A stretch of DNA of 64,000 bases from Streptomyces sp. CMB-StM0423. Lineage in GTDB: Bacteria; Actinomycetota; Actinomycetes; Streptomycetales; Streptomycetaceae. A model generated the notes under the pieces. It was given only the letters and a program-made list of their open reading frames with translations, was not told the origin of the DNA and ran no database searches. Positions 23,461-30,958 of the stretch are shown here, piece by piece; position 1 is the stretch's first letter, and every line of letters starts with the position of its first letter. The stretch lies in the NCBI RefSeq assembly GCF_002847285.1, contig NZ_CP025407.1, forward strand, positions 7,965,399-8,029,398. Reading direction: 5' to 3'. The position numbers were made by a program, and so were the translations under genes.

Positions 23461-25176
23461 ATGTCTGTTGGCGAGTCAGCCTCGAGTCCGGACGACAGGC
23501 CGAGGCGGCGGCATGTGCTCAAGACAGCGGCGGCGGTTTCCGGTGGGGCCGCCCTCGGCTTGACAGGGGTTCCTGCCGGGGCGGCTGCCCGGCGGGAGGA
23601 GGAGGGGGCTGAACCCACTCTGGTGGGAGCGATCCGGTGGGATGCCTGGGTCGGCCGGGGGCTGCAGGTCGGCAGCACTGTGAATCGGACACTGTCTCCG
23701 GAGAAGTACCATTTCCGGCTCCCGTATTACGCCAGTATCACGGACGCCGGCCGAGTCCTCGTGAACCAAGGCTTCGATACGGAAGCAACAGGGGCCGCCC
23801 CGTCCGGGTGGGCCGTATCGTCGCCGGCCGGCACTGCCGTATCAGTGGTGGATGGGCCGGATCGTGCAGGAAAGAGCGTGCGCCTGCACGATGCTTCCGG
23901 GGCCTCGATGTCCGGGATGGACCGCACATTCCCTGCTCAGAGCCGGGCCGTCACCGTGCAGTGGGAATGGAAGGAGTCGACGGCCGGCCGGTGGTCCCGG
24001 GCGTTGCTGCGCGACGGATCGAAGGCGGTCATCGACATCGCCACCCGCATCGACGCCGGCGCCAAACAGCTCGCGCTGCGCGGCCCCAACGATACGTGGA
24101 GCGTCATTCAGACCGTAGCGGACGACACCTGGTACGCGGCAAAGGTGATCGTCGACCTTGCTCCGCCCGGGGGAGCCGCACCGTGGGTGGACGTCTTCGT
24201 CGACGGGGTGCGCAGGGTGCACCACGCACCGTTGACCACGGCCTCAGGGAATCTGGACACCGTCACCTTCCGCACCAACGAGAGCCTCACCGCCGACCTG
24301 TACGTCGATAACGTCGGTGTCGAAGTGACCGAATCGGTGAACTGCGACGCGAACAGTCAGGGCGTCATGGACCAGGAGATCCGCTACGCCCGTGATGCGG
24401 GGATCGACTACTGGGCCTTCGTCTACTACCCACAGGAGCCGCTGGCGCGAGGAAGAAAACTCTACTTGTCCAGCGCGCACAAGAACGAGGTGAAGTGGTG
24501 CGCGATCCTGGACAGCAACTTCACAGCCGCGTTCGATGCGAATCTCGGCGAACTGGTCTCCCGGTTCGGGGAGTCGAACTATCAGCGGGTGCTGGGGGGA
24601 CGCCCCCTCCTCTACTTCTTCTCCGACGCCGACGCTGACCGGGTCGCCAGGGTGCGGGCTGCCGCGGCCGCGGCAGGGCTGCCCGATCCATACATCGTGG
24701 TGATGGCGTGGACCGCGCAGGATGCGGCGGCCGTCAAGGCCGCGGTCGGGGCGGATGCGGTGAGCCGGTACGCGACCGGGGGGAGGTCCGGCGTGGCGTA
24801 TGCGGCCCTGGCCGGCTCCGAGGCCACCTTGTGGTCGCAGTACGCAGCCGCGGCCGGTCAGGTCGTCCCCACGGTGTCGACGGGCTGGGACAAGCGGCCT
24901 CGCTACGACTATCCCGTCTCCTGGGAGCCCGACTACACGGACTTCAAGGAGAATTGGGCTCAGCAGGCGACCCCCGAGGAGATCGCGGACCATCTGAGCG
25001 ACGCCATCACGTGGAGGGCTGCGCGCCCGGCGAACAACCCGGCCAATACCGTACTCGTCTACGCCTGGAACGAGTTCGACGAAGGCGGCTGGATCTGCCC
25101 GACGCTGCATGAACTGCGGGACGCGCGCAGGCCGCTGCGCCTCGATGCCATCGCCGCCGTTCCCCGAACCGGCTAG
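23461..25176 (+). CDS. Tat-exported GH99-like protein with a jelly-roll domain inserted in the barrel
   Basis: 571 residues with a Tat signal (RRRHVLKTAAAVSGGAALG). The GH99-like barrel begins with VGAIRWDAWVG and KYHFRLPYYASI (about 53-95). It resumes only at VMDQEIRYARDAGIDYWAFV (about 301) and ends with VLVYAWNEFDEGGWICPTL. In ordinary relatives these two parts are separated by about a dozen residues. Here about 195 residues are inserted, forming a lectin-like beta-sandwich (GFDTEATGAAPSGW, WKESTAGRW, AKVIVDLAPPG, DLYVDNVGVEV). The insert resembles a carbohydrate-binding module. The protein should act outside the cell. Substrate unknown. Confidence 0.8.
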   Translation: MSVGESASSPDDRPRRRHVLKTAAAVSGGAALGLTGVPAGAAARREEEGAEPTLVGAIRWDAWVGRGLQVGSTVNRTLSPEKYHFRLPYYASITDAGRVLVNQGFDTEATGAAPSGWAVSSPAGTAVSVVDGPDRAGKSVRLHDASGASMSGMDRTFPAQSRAVTVQWEWKESTAGRWSRALLRDGSKAVIDIATRIDAGAKQLALRGPNDTWSVIQTVADDTWYAAKVIVDLAPPGGAAPWVDVFVDGVRRVHHAPLTTASGNLDTVTFRTNESLTADLYVDNVGVEVTESVNCDANSQGVMDQEIRYARDAGIDYWAFVYYPQEPLARGRKLYLSSAHKNEVKWCAILDSNFTAAFDANLGELVSRFGESNYQRVLGGRPLLYFFSDADADRVARVRAAAAAAGLPDPYIVVMAWTAQDAAAVKAAVGADAVSRYATGGRSGVAYAALAGSEATLWSQYAAAAGQVVPTVSTGWDKRPRYDYPVSWEPDYTDFKENWAQQATPEEIADHLSDAITWRAARPANNPANTVLVYAWNEFDEGGWICPTLHELRDARRPLRLDAIAAVPRTG

Positions 25177-25432
25177 CAATTCTCACTGGCCCGGCCGGGG
25201 GTGAGAGGACAATCCCCGTCGGCGGACGCCAGTGGGGGAGGCGGGCCGGAACCGAACCGAGTCGGCGCTGGGCGGCTCCGGCCCGCTGTCCCATCCACGG
25301 AGCGCCGCAGCCTGGGCGTTGAGTGAGGATACGGAGTCCGGGATACATTGAAGCCGGCCGGCGGGCTGGGCCAGGCCAGTGCATCCGCATTGGCCTGCGA
25401 TTATGCAGTTCGCATGCCGTTATCGTCGCGGA

Positions 25433-26242
25433 ATGCGGATTCGTATCGTCGACGCCTTCACCGACCGCCCGTTCTCGGGCAACCCTGCAGGCGTCGTACT
25501 CCTCGACGCCTTCCCGGATGATGACTGGCTGCAGAACGTCGCGCGGGAGGTCAACCACGCCGAGACGGCCTTCGCGCACCCGCTTCCCGAGGACGGCGAC
25601 GCGGATTGGGCACTGCGGTGGTTCACACCCGCCGCCGAGGTGTCTCTGTGTGGCCATGCCACCTTGGCAACGGCCCATGTGCTCGCCGCCACGGGCACGA
25701 CCCGCGGCCCGGTCCGGTTCGCGACCCGTGGCGGGATCCTGGTGGCGGCACCGAACGAGGACGGCACGATCACCCTGGACTTCCCGACCGCGCCGCTGGC
25801 CGAGGAGCCGGTGCCGGCCGAACTCGCCGAGGCTCTGAGGGCGCAGGTGCTGTCCGTTTACGACACGGGCGAGGACATGGGCGACCTTCTGGTCGAGTTG
25901 CGTGACGAGAAGACCGTGCTGGCCCTGGACCCCGACCACCGTGCCCTGATCGCGTGCTCCGAGCGGGGCATCGTCGCCACCGCCCGCGCCGAGGACCCCG
26001 CACGCGGATACGACTTCGTGAGCCGCTGCTTCTTCCCCCGCATCGGCATCGACGAGGACCCGGTGACCGGCAGCGCGCACACCGCGCTCGCCCCGTTCTG
26101 GGGCCCGCGGCTGGGTCGTACCGACCTGACGGGCTGGCAGGCATCGCCGCGCTCCGGCTTGGTCCGCGTCGGGCTGCGCGGTGCACGTACCCTGCTCACA
26201 GGCCGCGCCGTCACGGTCATCGAGGGCGAACTCCGCGCGTAA
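25433..26242 (+). CDS. PhzF-family isomerase/epimerase-like protein
   Basis: 269 residues from the ATG at 25433; in-frame codons upstream lack family similarity. PhzF hallmarks are IRIVDAFTDRPFSGNPAGVV, VNHAETAFAHPL (the Glu of HAET is the family's catalytic residue), FTPAAEVSLCGHATLATAHV and DPVTGSAHTALAPFW. Members isomerise phenazine precursors or amino-acid-like compounds, and most actinobacterial ones have no known substrate. It stands alone, convergent with the transporter genes 22 nt downstream. No phenazine genes are nearby. Confidence 0.9.
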   Translation: MRIRIVDAFTDRPFSGNPAGVVLLDAFPDDDWLQNVAREVNHAETAFAHPLPEDGDADWALRWFTPAAEVSLCGHATLATAHVLAATGTTRGPVRFATRGGILVAAPNEDGTITLDFPTAPLAEEPVPAELAEALRAQVLSVYDTGEDMGDLLVELRDEKTVLALDPDHRALIACSERGIVATARAEDPARGYDFVSRCFFPRIGIDEDPVTGSAHTALAPFWGPRLGRTDLTGWQASPRSGLVRVGLRGARTLLTGRAVTVIEGELRA

Positions 26243-26264
26243 CCGCTGGCCGGAGTGCCTGGCC

Positions 26265-27278
26265 TCACTCCTTGACCGCTCCGGCGTTGGCCCCGCGGAT
26301 GAAGTGGCGCTGGAAGAAGAAGAACAGCACCGCCACCGGCACGGTCGACAGCACCGCCGCGGCGAGCTTCAGCGGGAACTGGCTGCCGCCGCCGAGGCCG
26401 CCGGAGACGAACCTCGCCAGGCCCGTCGTCAACGTCTCGTACTGCTCGGACTGCGTGGCCACCAGGAAGTGGGTGAACTCGTTCCAGGAGCCCTGGAAGG
26501 ACAGGATCGTCAGCGTGATCAGCGCGGGCCTCGCCATGGGCAGCACCACCGACCAGAACGTGCGCAGCACCCCCGCCCCGTCGATCCGCGCCGCTTCCTC
26601 CAGCTCGCGCGGCACGGTCTCGAAGAACTGCTTCATGATGAAGATCCCGGCCGCGTCCACCAGCAGCGGCACCACCATCCCGGAGTAGGTGTCGAACATG
26701 CCGAAGCTGTTGAGCACCAGGAACCTGGGAATCAGCAGCACGACCCCGGGCACCGCCATCACCGCCAGGACGAAGCCGGCGAGCACCGCCCGGCCGGGGA
26801 ACCGCAGCCGCGCCAGCGCGTATCCGGCCATCGAGTCGAACAGCACCCGCCCCGCCGTTATCAGCACGGTGACGAGCGCGGAGTTGGCCAGCCAGCGCGG
26901 GAACGGCACGCTGTCCGCTTCCCCGCCCAGGCCGAACAGCCGCTCGTACGTGATCGTCGTCGGCGTCGACGGCCACAGCGCCAGCGGGTCGGCGGCCGCG
27001 TCCGCCTCGGTCTTGAAACTGTTCGAGATCTGCAGCAGGAAGGGCAGCAGGTACAGCAGCGCCAGACCCGCGACCAGCGCGTAGCCGAACAGCCGCGCGG
27101 GCCGCGGGAACCGGGGCAGGACCGGCCGCTCGTCCCGGGCGTCGCCGGTGGGGCGCCGCCGGCCGAGCGCGCGGGCGCCGAGATGCAGGCGACGTACGGA
27201 CCTGCCGTGAGCCGTGCCCTCCCCGGCCATGGTGCGGCCGTCTTCCGCGGCGCGAGACGTGGTGTCGGTGGCAGTCAT
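26265..27278 (-). CDS. CUT1 sugar ABC transporter permease, MalG type (second importer)
   Basis: 337 residues from the ATG at 27278, which overlaps the stop of the upstream permease (ATGA). An unusually long charged N-terminal arm (about 70 residues) precedes six membrane segments. The EAA loop is ELEEAARIDGAGVLRTFWSV and the C-terminus FFFQRHFIRGANAGAVKE is typical of MalG. Last gene of the binding protein-permease-permease operon. No ATPase is adjacent. Confidence 0.93.
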   Translation of the reverse strand: MTATDTTSRAAEDGRTMAGEGTAHGRSVRRLHLGARALGRRRPTGDARDERPVLPRFPRPARLFGYALVAGLALLYLLPFLLQISNSFKTEADAAADPLALWPSTPTTITYERLFGLGGEADSVPFPRWLANSALVTVLITAGRVLFDSMAGYALARLRFPGRAVLAGFVLAVMAVPGVVLLIPRFLVLNSFGMFDTYSGMVVPLLVDAAGIFIMKQFFETVPRELEEAARIDGAGVLRTFWSVVLPMARPALITLTILSFQGSWNEFTHFLVATQSEQYETLTTGLARFVSGGLGGGSQFPLKLAAAVLSTVPVAVLFFFFQRHFIRGANAGAVKE

Positions 27279-28366
27279 GCGCGGCTCCTCTCCGAGGTGC
27301 CCCGCCGTCCCCGATTCCTGAGCCGGTCCCGCCCGGGGCCGCGCTCCCGCAGCAGCCAGCGCTGCAGCAGGACGAGCGTCAGGATGATCGCGAAGAGGAG
27401 GAAGGCGACCGCCGCGCCCTGCCCGAAGTCGGCGCTGTCGAAGGCCGAGCTGTACGACAGGAAGGCCGGCGTCAGCGTGGTGTTGGCGGGGGAGCCCTGC
27501 CCCATGACGTAGACCATGTCGAAGACCTGCCAACTGCCGATCATCGCCAGGGTGAGCACCAGGAACACCACGGGGCGGATCGACGGAAGGATCACGTGCC
27601 ACAACATCCGGCGACGGCCCACGCCGTCGAGCGCCGCGGCCTCCTCCAGCTCGCGCGGGATGTTCTGCAGGGCGGCCAGGAAGATCAGCATGAAGGTGCC
27701 GGAGGTGGTCCAGGTCGCCATCAGCACCAGGGTGAGCAGCGCCACCGAGGGCCCGGCGAGCCACTCGGTCAGCGGCAGCCCGAGGAAGTCGTGCGCCGCC
27801 AGGGACGCGCTGGGTTGGTCGGGGTCGACGAGGCCGAGCCCGCCGAGCAGCACCCAGGTCACGCCGCGCGGGTCGTTCAGCCAGTTCGGTCCCTCGACGC
27901 CGACCCAGGAGAGCAGGCTGTTGACCGCCCCGCTGCCCTGGAAGAGGAAGAGGAACACGGTGGCGACGGCGATCGAGCTGGTGACGGACGGGAAGTAGAA
28001 CGTGGTGCGTGCCAGCCCGCGGCCCTTCAGCAGCCGCTGGTTGACGACCAGCGCGAGAAGCAGACCTGCCGAAGTGGCGAGCGGCACGGCCAGCAGGACG
28101 TAGTACGCGTTGTTCCGCAGCGAGGTCGCGAACAGCGTGCGGTCCAGGCCGTCCTGTGTGAGTAGCGCCCGGTAGTTGTCCAGGCCGACGAAGTCCGCCT
28201 CGCCGCCGGTGAAGGGGTTGGACTGGCCGTTCCAGTCGAGCAGCGATACCCATATCGCCATGAACACGGGCAGTGCCAGGAACAGCCCGAGGACAACCGC
28301 CATGGGGCTGACGAACAGCCAGCCCCAAAGACGCTCGCGGCCGTGGACGGTGCCCCTGCGCCTCAC
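27275..28366 (-). CDS. CUT1 sugar ABC transporter permease, MalF type (second importer)
   Basis: 363 residues. The GTG start at 28366 overlaps the binding-protein stop (GTGA). Membrane segments begin at WGWLFVSPMAVVLGLFLALP. The EAA motif is ELEEAAALDGVGRRRMLWHV. A periplasmic loop of about 100 residues between segments is typical of MalF-like subunits. The C-terminal tail is Arg-rich. Confidence 0.92.
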   Translation of the reverse strand: MRRRGTVHGRERLWGWLFVSPMAVVLGLFLALPVFMAIWVSLLDWNGQSNPFTGGEADFVGLDNYRALLTQDGLDRTLFATSLRNNAYYVLLAVPLATSAGLLLALVVNQRLLKGRGLARTTFYFPSVTSSIAVATVFLFLFQGSGAVNSLLSWVGVEGPNWLNDPRGVTWVLLGGLGLVDPDQPSASLAAHDFLGLPLTEWLAGPSVALLTLVLMATWTTSGTFMLIFLAALQNIPRELEEAAALDGVGRRRMLWHVILPSIRPVVFLVLTLAMIGSWQVFDMVYVMGQGSPANTTLTPAFLSYSSAFDSADFGQGAAVAFLLFAIILTLVLLQRWLLRERGPGRDRLRNRGRRGTSERSRA

Positions 28367-29607
28367 TTCGTGCTCTCTTCTATCACCGGCTCTCCGTTGC
28401 GCTGCACGTCGGCGAGGATCGTCGCCGGGTCCGCGCCCTTCAGCCCGAGCAGCTCGCTGTTGAGCTGGGCGAGCACCTTGTCCATGCCCTGGACGGTCAC
28501 CGGCCCCTGCATGCCCTCGCCGGCAGGGGTCCAGGGCTCGCGGTCGGGGTGGTCGCCGAAGTACGTCTCCGCCGCGCTCTCCCGGGCGGGGATGGCACCG
28601 AAGCCCTCGCCCATGGCGGCCTGTTGCTCCGGCGCGGTGAGGTGCCGTACGAGATCCACGGCGGCGGCGCGGTGCGTGCTGTCCTGTGCGATGCCCCAGC
28701 AGGTGCTGAAGGCGAGGTCACCGCTGCCCGCGGGGCCGTCGGGGAGTTCGGCGAGCCGGTAGTCGGTGTCCGGGAAGTCGTGCTCCATCTGGCCGGCGAA
28801 CCAACTGCCCTCGATGGTCATGGCGGCCTTGCCCTGGCCGAATGCCTCACCGGCGTTCAGCGCGTCGACGTCCTTGGCGTACTTCCACCAGCCGTCCTGC
28901 AACCCGCGCTTGACGAATCCGAGGGCCTCGGCGTTCTCCGGGGAGTCGGCCGTCATCTCCGTCTGCTCGACGTCGGTGATCCATCCGCCCGCCTGCTTCA
29001 TGAACGCGCCGAGGCGCTGGTACTCCTCGCTGGTCACCAGTCCGGTGACGTCGCCGCGGGTGAGCTTCTTCGCCACGCTCTCCAACTCGGCCCAGCTCGT
29101 GGGGTAGTCCGCCTCGGTGAGCCCGGCCGCCTTCCACAGCTTCGGGTTCACGGCCAGGGCCAGGGAGCTGGCGTCCTTGGGCACGCAGGTCAGATCGCCG
29201 TCGTACGAGAACGACTGCCGCAGCGCCTCGGGGAAGTCCTCGACGTTCTCGACCTTGTCGCCGTACGGGAAGAGGGAGCCGCCGGCGGCGTAGTTGGCGA
29301 ACTGGTCGGAGGCGACGTAGAAGGCGTCGGGCGGGTTGCCTCCGGCGAAGGCTTGGCCGAGCTGCTGGTTCATGTCCTTCGCCGCCTGTACGCGGACCTC
29401 GTTGCCGGAGGACTTCTCGTAGCCGGCGACGGCCTCCTCCACGGCGTTCGTCTCGGCCGCGCCGGAGGAGGCGATGAGCACGGTGAGCTCTTGCTTTCCG
29501 CCGGTGTCCTGCTCGGTGTCGTCGTCTCCGAAGCCGGAGGAACAACCGGTGGCGACGAGGAGGCTGAGGCCGCCGGCGAGGGCGACCAGAGAGGTGCGGT
29601 TCTTCAT
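28363..29607 (-). CDS. Sugar ABC transporter solute-binding lipoprotein (second importer)
   Basis: 414 residues; the ATG is preceded by GAAGGA. The lipoprotein signal has the lipobox VATGC near residue 22 and an acidic linker (DDDTEQD). The SBP_bac_1 body shows VRVQAAKDMNQQLGQAFAGG, NPPDAFYVASDQFANYA and GQGKAAMTIEGSWFAGQME. First gene of a three-gene importer read towards 26265. The adjacent LacI regulator and debranching-type glycosidase suggest an oligosaccharide ligand, possibly an alpha-glucoside or related sugar. Confidence 0.92.
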   Translation of the reverse strand: MKNRTSLVALAGGLSLLVATGCSSGFGDDDTEQDTGGKQELTVLIASSGAAETNAVEEAVAGYEKSSGNEVRVQAAKDMNQQLGQAFAGGNPPDAFYVASDQFANYAAGGSLFPYGDKVENVEDFPEALRQSFSYDGDLTCVPKDASSLALAVNPKLWKAAGLTEADYPTSWAELESVAKKLTRGDVTGLVTSEEYQRLGAFMKQAGGWITDVEQTEMTADSPENAEALGFVKRGLQDGWWKYAKDVDALNAGEAFGQGKAAMTIEGSWFAGQMEHDFPDTDYRLAELPDGPAGSGDLAFSTCWGIAQDSTHRAAAVDLVRHLTAPEQQAAMGEGFGAIPARESAAETYFGDHPDREPWTPAGEGMQGPVTVQGMDKVLAQLNSELLGLKGADPATILADVQRNGEPVIEESTK

Positions 29608-29687
29608 CGGAGAGTCCTTCGGGTTGCGGCTCGGGAAGCGGGGAGGGGTGCGGTGCGCCGATGCGGTGCGGGGGAGGTACGCAGGGG

Positions 29688-29706
29688 GTACGGCTCGGTG
29701 CCGTAC
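29688..29706 (-). terminator. Small stem-loop after the LacI gene
   Basis: A 7-bp perfect stem (GTACGGC with GCCGTAC) with a 5-nt loop, directly after the LacI stop and before the binding-protein gene of the same orientation. Confidence 0.35.
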
Positions 29707-29709
29707 AGC

Positions 29710-30798
29710 TCAGTGGCGTGTGCGCGGCTGCGGCCCCGCGGCGGGGCCCGCGGAGTCACGGACGACGAACGAGGGCGGCAGCAGCAGCCGTTCGGGCGCG
29801 CGGCCGGAGTCGGCCATACGGGCGAGCAGCAGCCGGACGCACTCGCGGCCCGCGGCGTCCAGCGGCTGCGCGACGCTGGCCAGGCTCGGCGTGAGCAGCG
29901 GCGCCGCGGGGGTGTCGTCGAAGCCGGTGACGGCCACGTCCGCGCCCGGCCTGAGGCCGCGGTCGGCGAGCGCCCGGTAGCAGCCGACGGCCAGGGTGTC
30001 GCTGGCCGCGACGACGGCGGTGGCGCCGGCGTCGAGCAGCGGGCCGGCGGCGTGCCGGGCGGCCTCCACGTCGTCCTCGCTCTCCGCGCGGCGGCCGCGC
30101 ACCGGCAGCCCGTGGCGTTGCAGGGCGCGTTTCCAGCCCGCGGCCCGCTCGTCGCCGGTGCCGGAGCCGCGTGGCCAGCCGAGGAAGGCGATCCGCACGT
30201 GGCCCAGGCCGACGAGGTGGTCGACCGCGGCGTCGGTGCCGGCGGCGTTGTCGATGTCGACCCAGTCGCCGACCTTCCGCCCCGACCACATCCGCCCGAA
30301 GGCGGCGAACGGCACGCCGTGCCCGGCGAGCCACGCCTGCCGGGGGTCGCCGTGCGCGGTGCCGCTGAGTACGAAGCCGTCGACGTTGTGGGTGTCCAGC
30401 AGCTCCTGGTACGCCTCCAGCAACCCGGGCCCGGTGGGGGCGGCGAACAGCAGGATGCGATGGCCGGCCTCGTCCGCGGTCTGGGAGAGCGCGTGCAGAA
30501 AGTGATCGAGCACCGGGGTGGCGGTACCCGGCGGCACGGGCTGGATGCCGTAGCCGAGGAGTTTGCTGGAGCGGGTGCGCAGGGTCTGCGCGGCGCGGTG
30601 GGGGCGGTAGCCGAGGGCGTCGATGGCCTGCCGTACGCGCTCCAGGGTGTCGGGGCGTAGCAGGTCGGGCGAGTTGATGGCGTTGGAGACGGTCTGCGGG
30701 GAGACCCCCGCGCGTGCGGCGACCATCGCCAGCGTCACGTTCCCGGTCGCCCCTGCCCGCTGGGGCGCTCCCGCCCGTTGGCCCGACAGCTCTGCCAT
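29710..30798 (-). CDS. LacI-family transcriptional regulator
   Basis: 362 residues from the ATG at 30798 (GGAGGGACAGCC directly upstream); the frame is open further but has no ribosome site. HTH at about 22-70 (VTLAMVAARAGVSPQTVSNA, INSPDLLRPDTLERV). The effector domain has LLGYGIQPVPPGTATPVLDH, AVVAASDTLAVGCYRALADR and DVAVTGFDDTP. It is divergent from the debranching-type enzyme and upstream of the CUT1 importer on its own strand. Two perfect-looking LacI sites fill the divergent promoter region, suggesting it represses both that enzyme and itself. Confidence 0.93.
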   Translation of the reverse strand: MAELSGQRAGAPQRAGATGNVTLAMVAARAGVSPQTVSNAINSPDLLRPDTLERVRQAIDALGYRPHRAAQTLRTRSSKLLGYGIQPVPPGTATPVLDHFLHALSQTADEAGHRILLFAAPTGPGLLEAYQELLDTHNVDGFVLSGTAHGDPRQAWLAGHGVPFAAFGRMWSGRKVGDWVDIDNAAGTDAAVDHLVGLGHVRIAFLGWPRGSGTGDERAAGWKRALQRHGLPVRGRRAESEDDVEAARHAAGPLLDAGATAVVAASDTLAVGCYRALADRGLRPGADVAVTGFDDTPAAPLLTPSLASVAQPLDAAGRECVRLLLARMADSGRAPERLLLPPSFVVRDSAGPAAGPQPRTRH

Positions 30799-30868
30799 GG
30801 CTGTCCCTCCTGCGCCGTGCTCCGGTGACAGTCCGCGGAGCTCCGTGAAGCCGCTGAAGCACCGTGGG

Positions 30869-30882
30869 TTGGAGCGATCCAA
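30869..30882 (+). promoter_or_regulatory. LacI-type operator 1 in the divergent region
   Basis: TTGGAGCGATCCAA is a 14-bp pseudo-palindrome centred on CG, 71 nt upstream of the LacI start. Confidence 0.65.
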
Positions 30883-30917
30883 AGGATTGTGATCCATTTG
30901 AACTGCGCTTACATTTC

Positions 30918-30931
30918 TTGGAACGCTCCAA
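30918..30931 (+). promoter_or_regulatory. LacI-type operator 2 in the divergent region
   Basis: TTGGAACGCTCCAA is a 14-bp pseudo-palindrome with the same half-sites as the site at 30869. Centre-to-centre spacing is 49 bp. It ends 27 nt before the ATG at 30959. Confidence 0.65.
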
Positions 30932-30958
30932 TGCCTCAGAGATTGGTCCTCACCTGAG

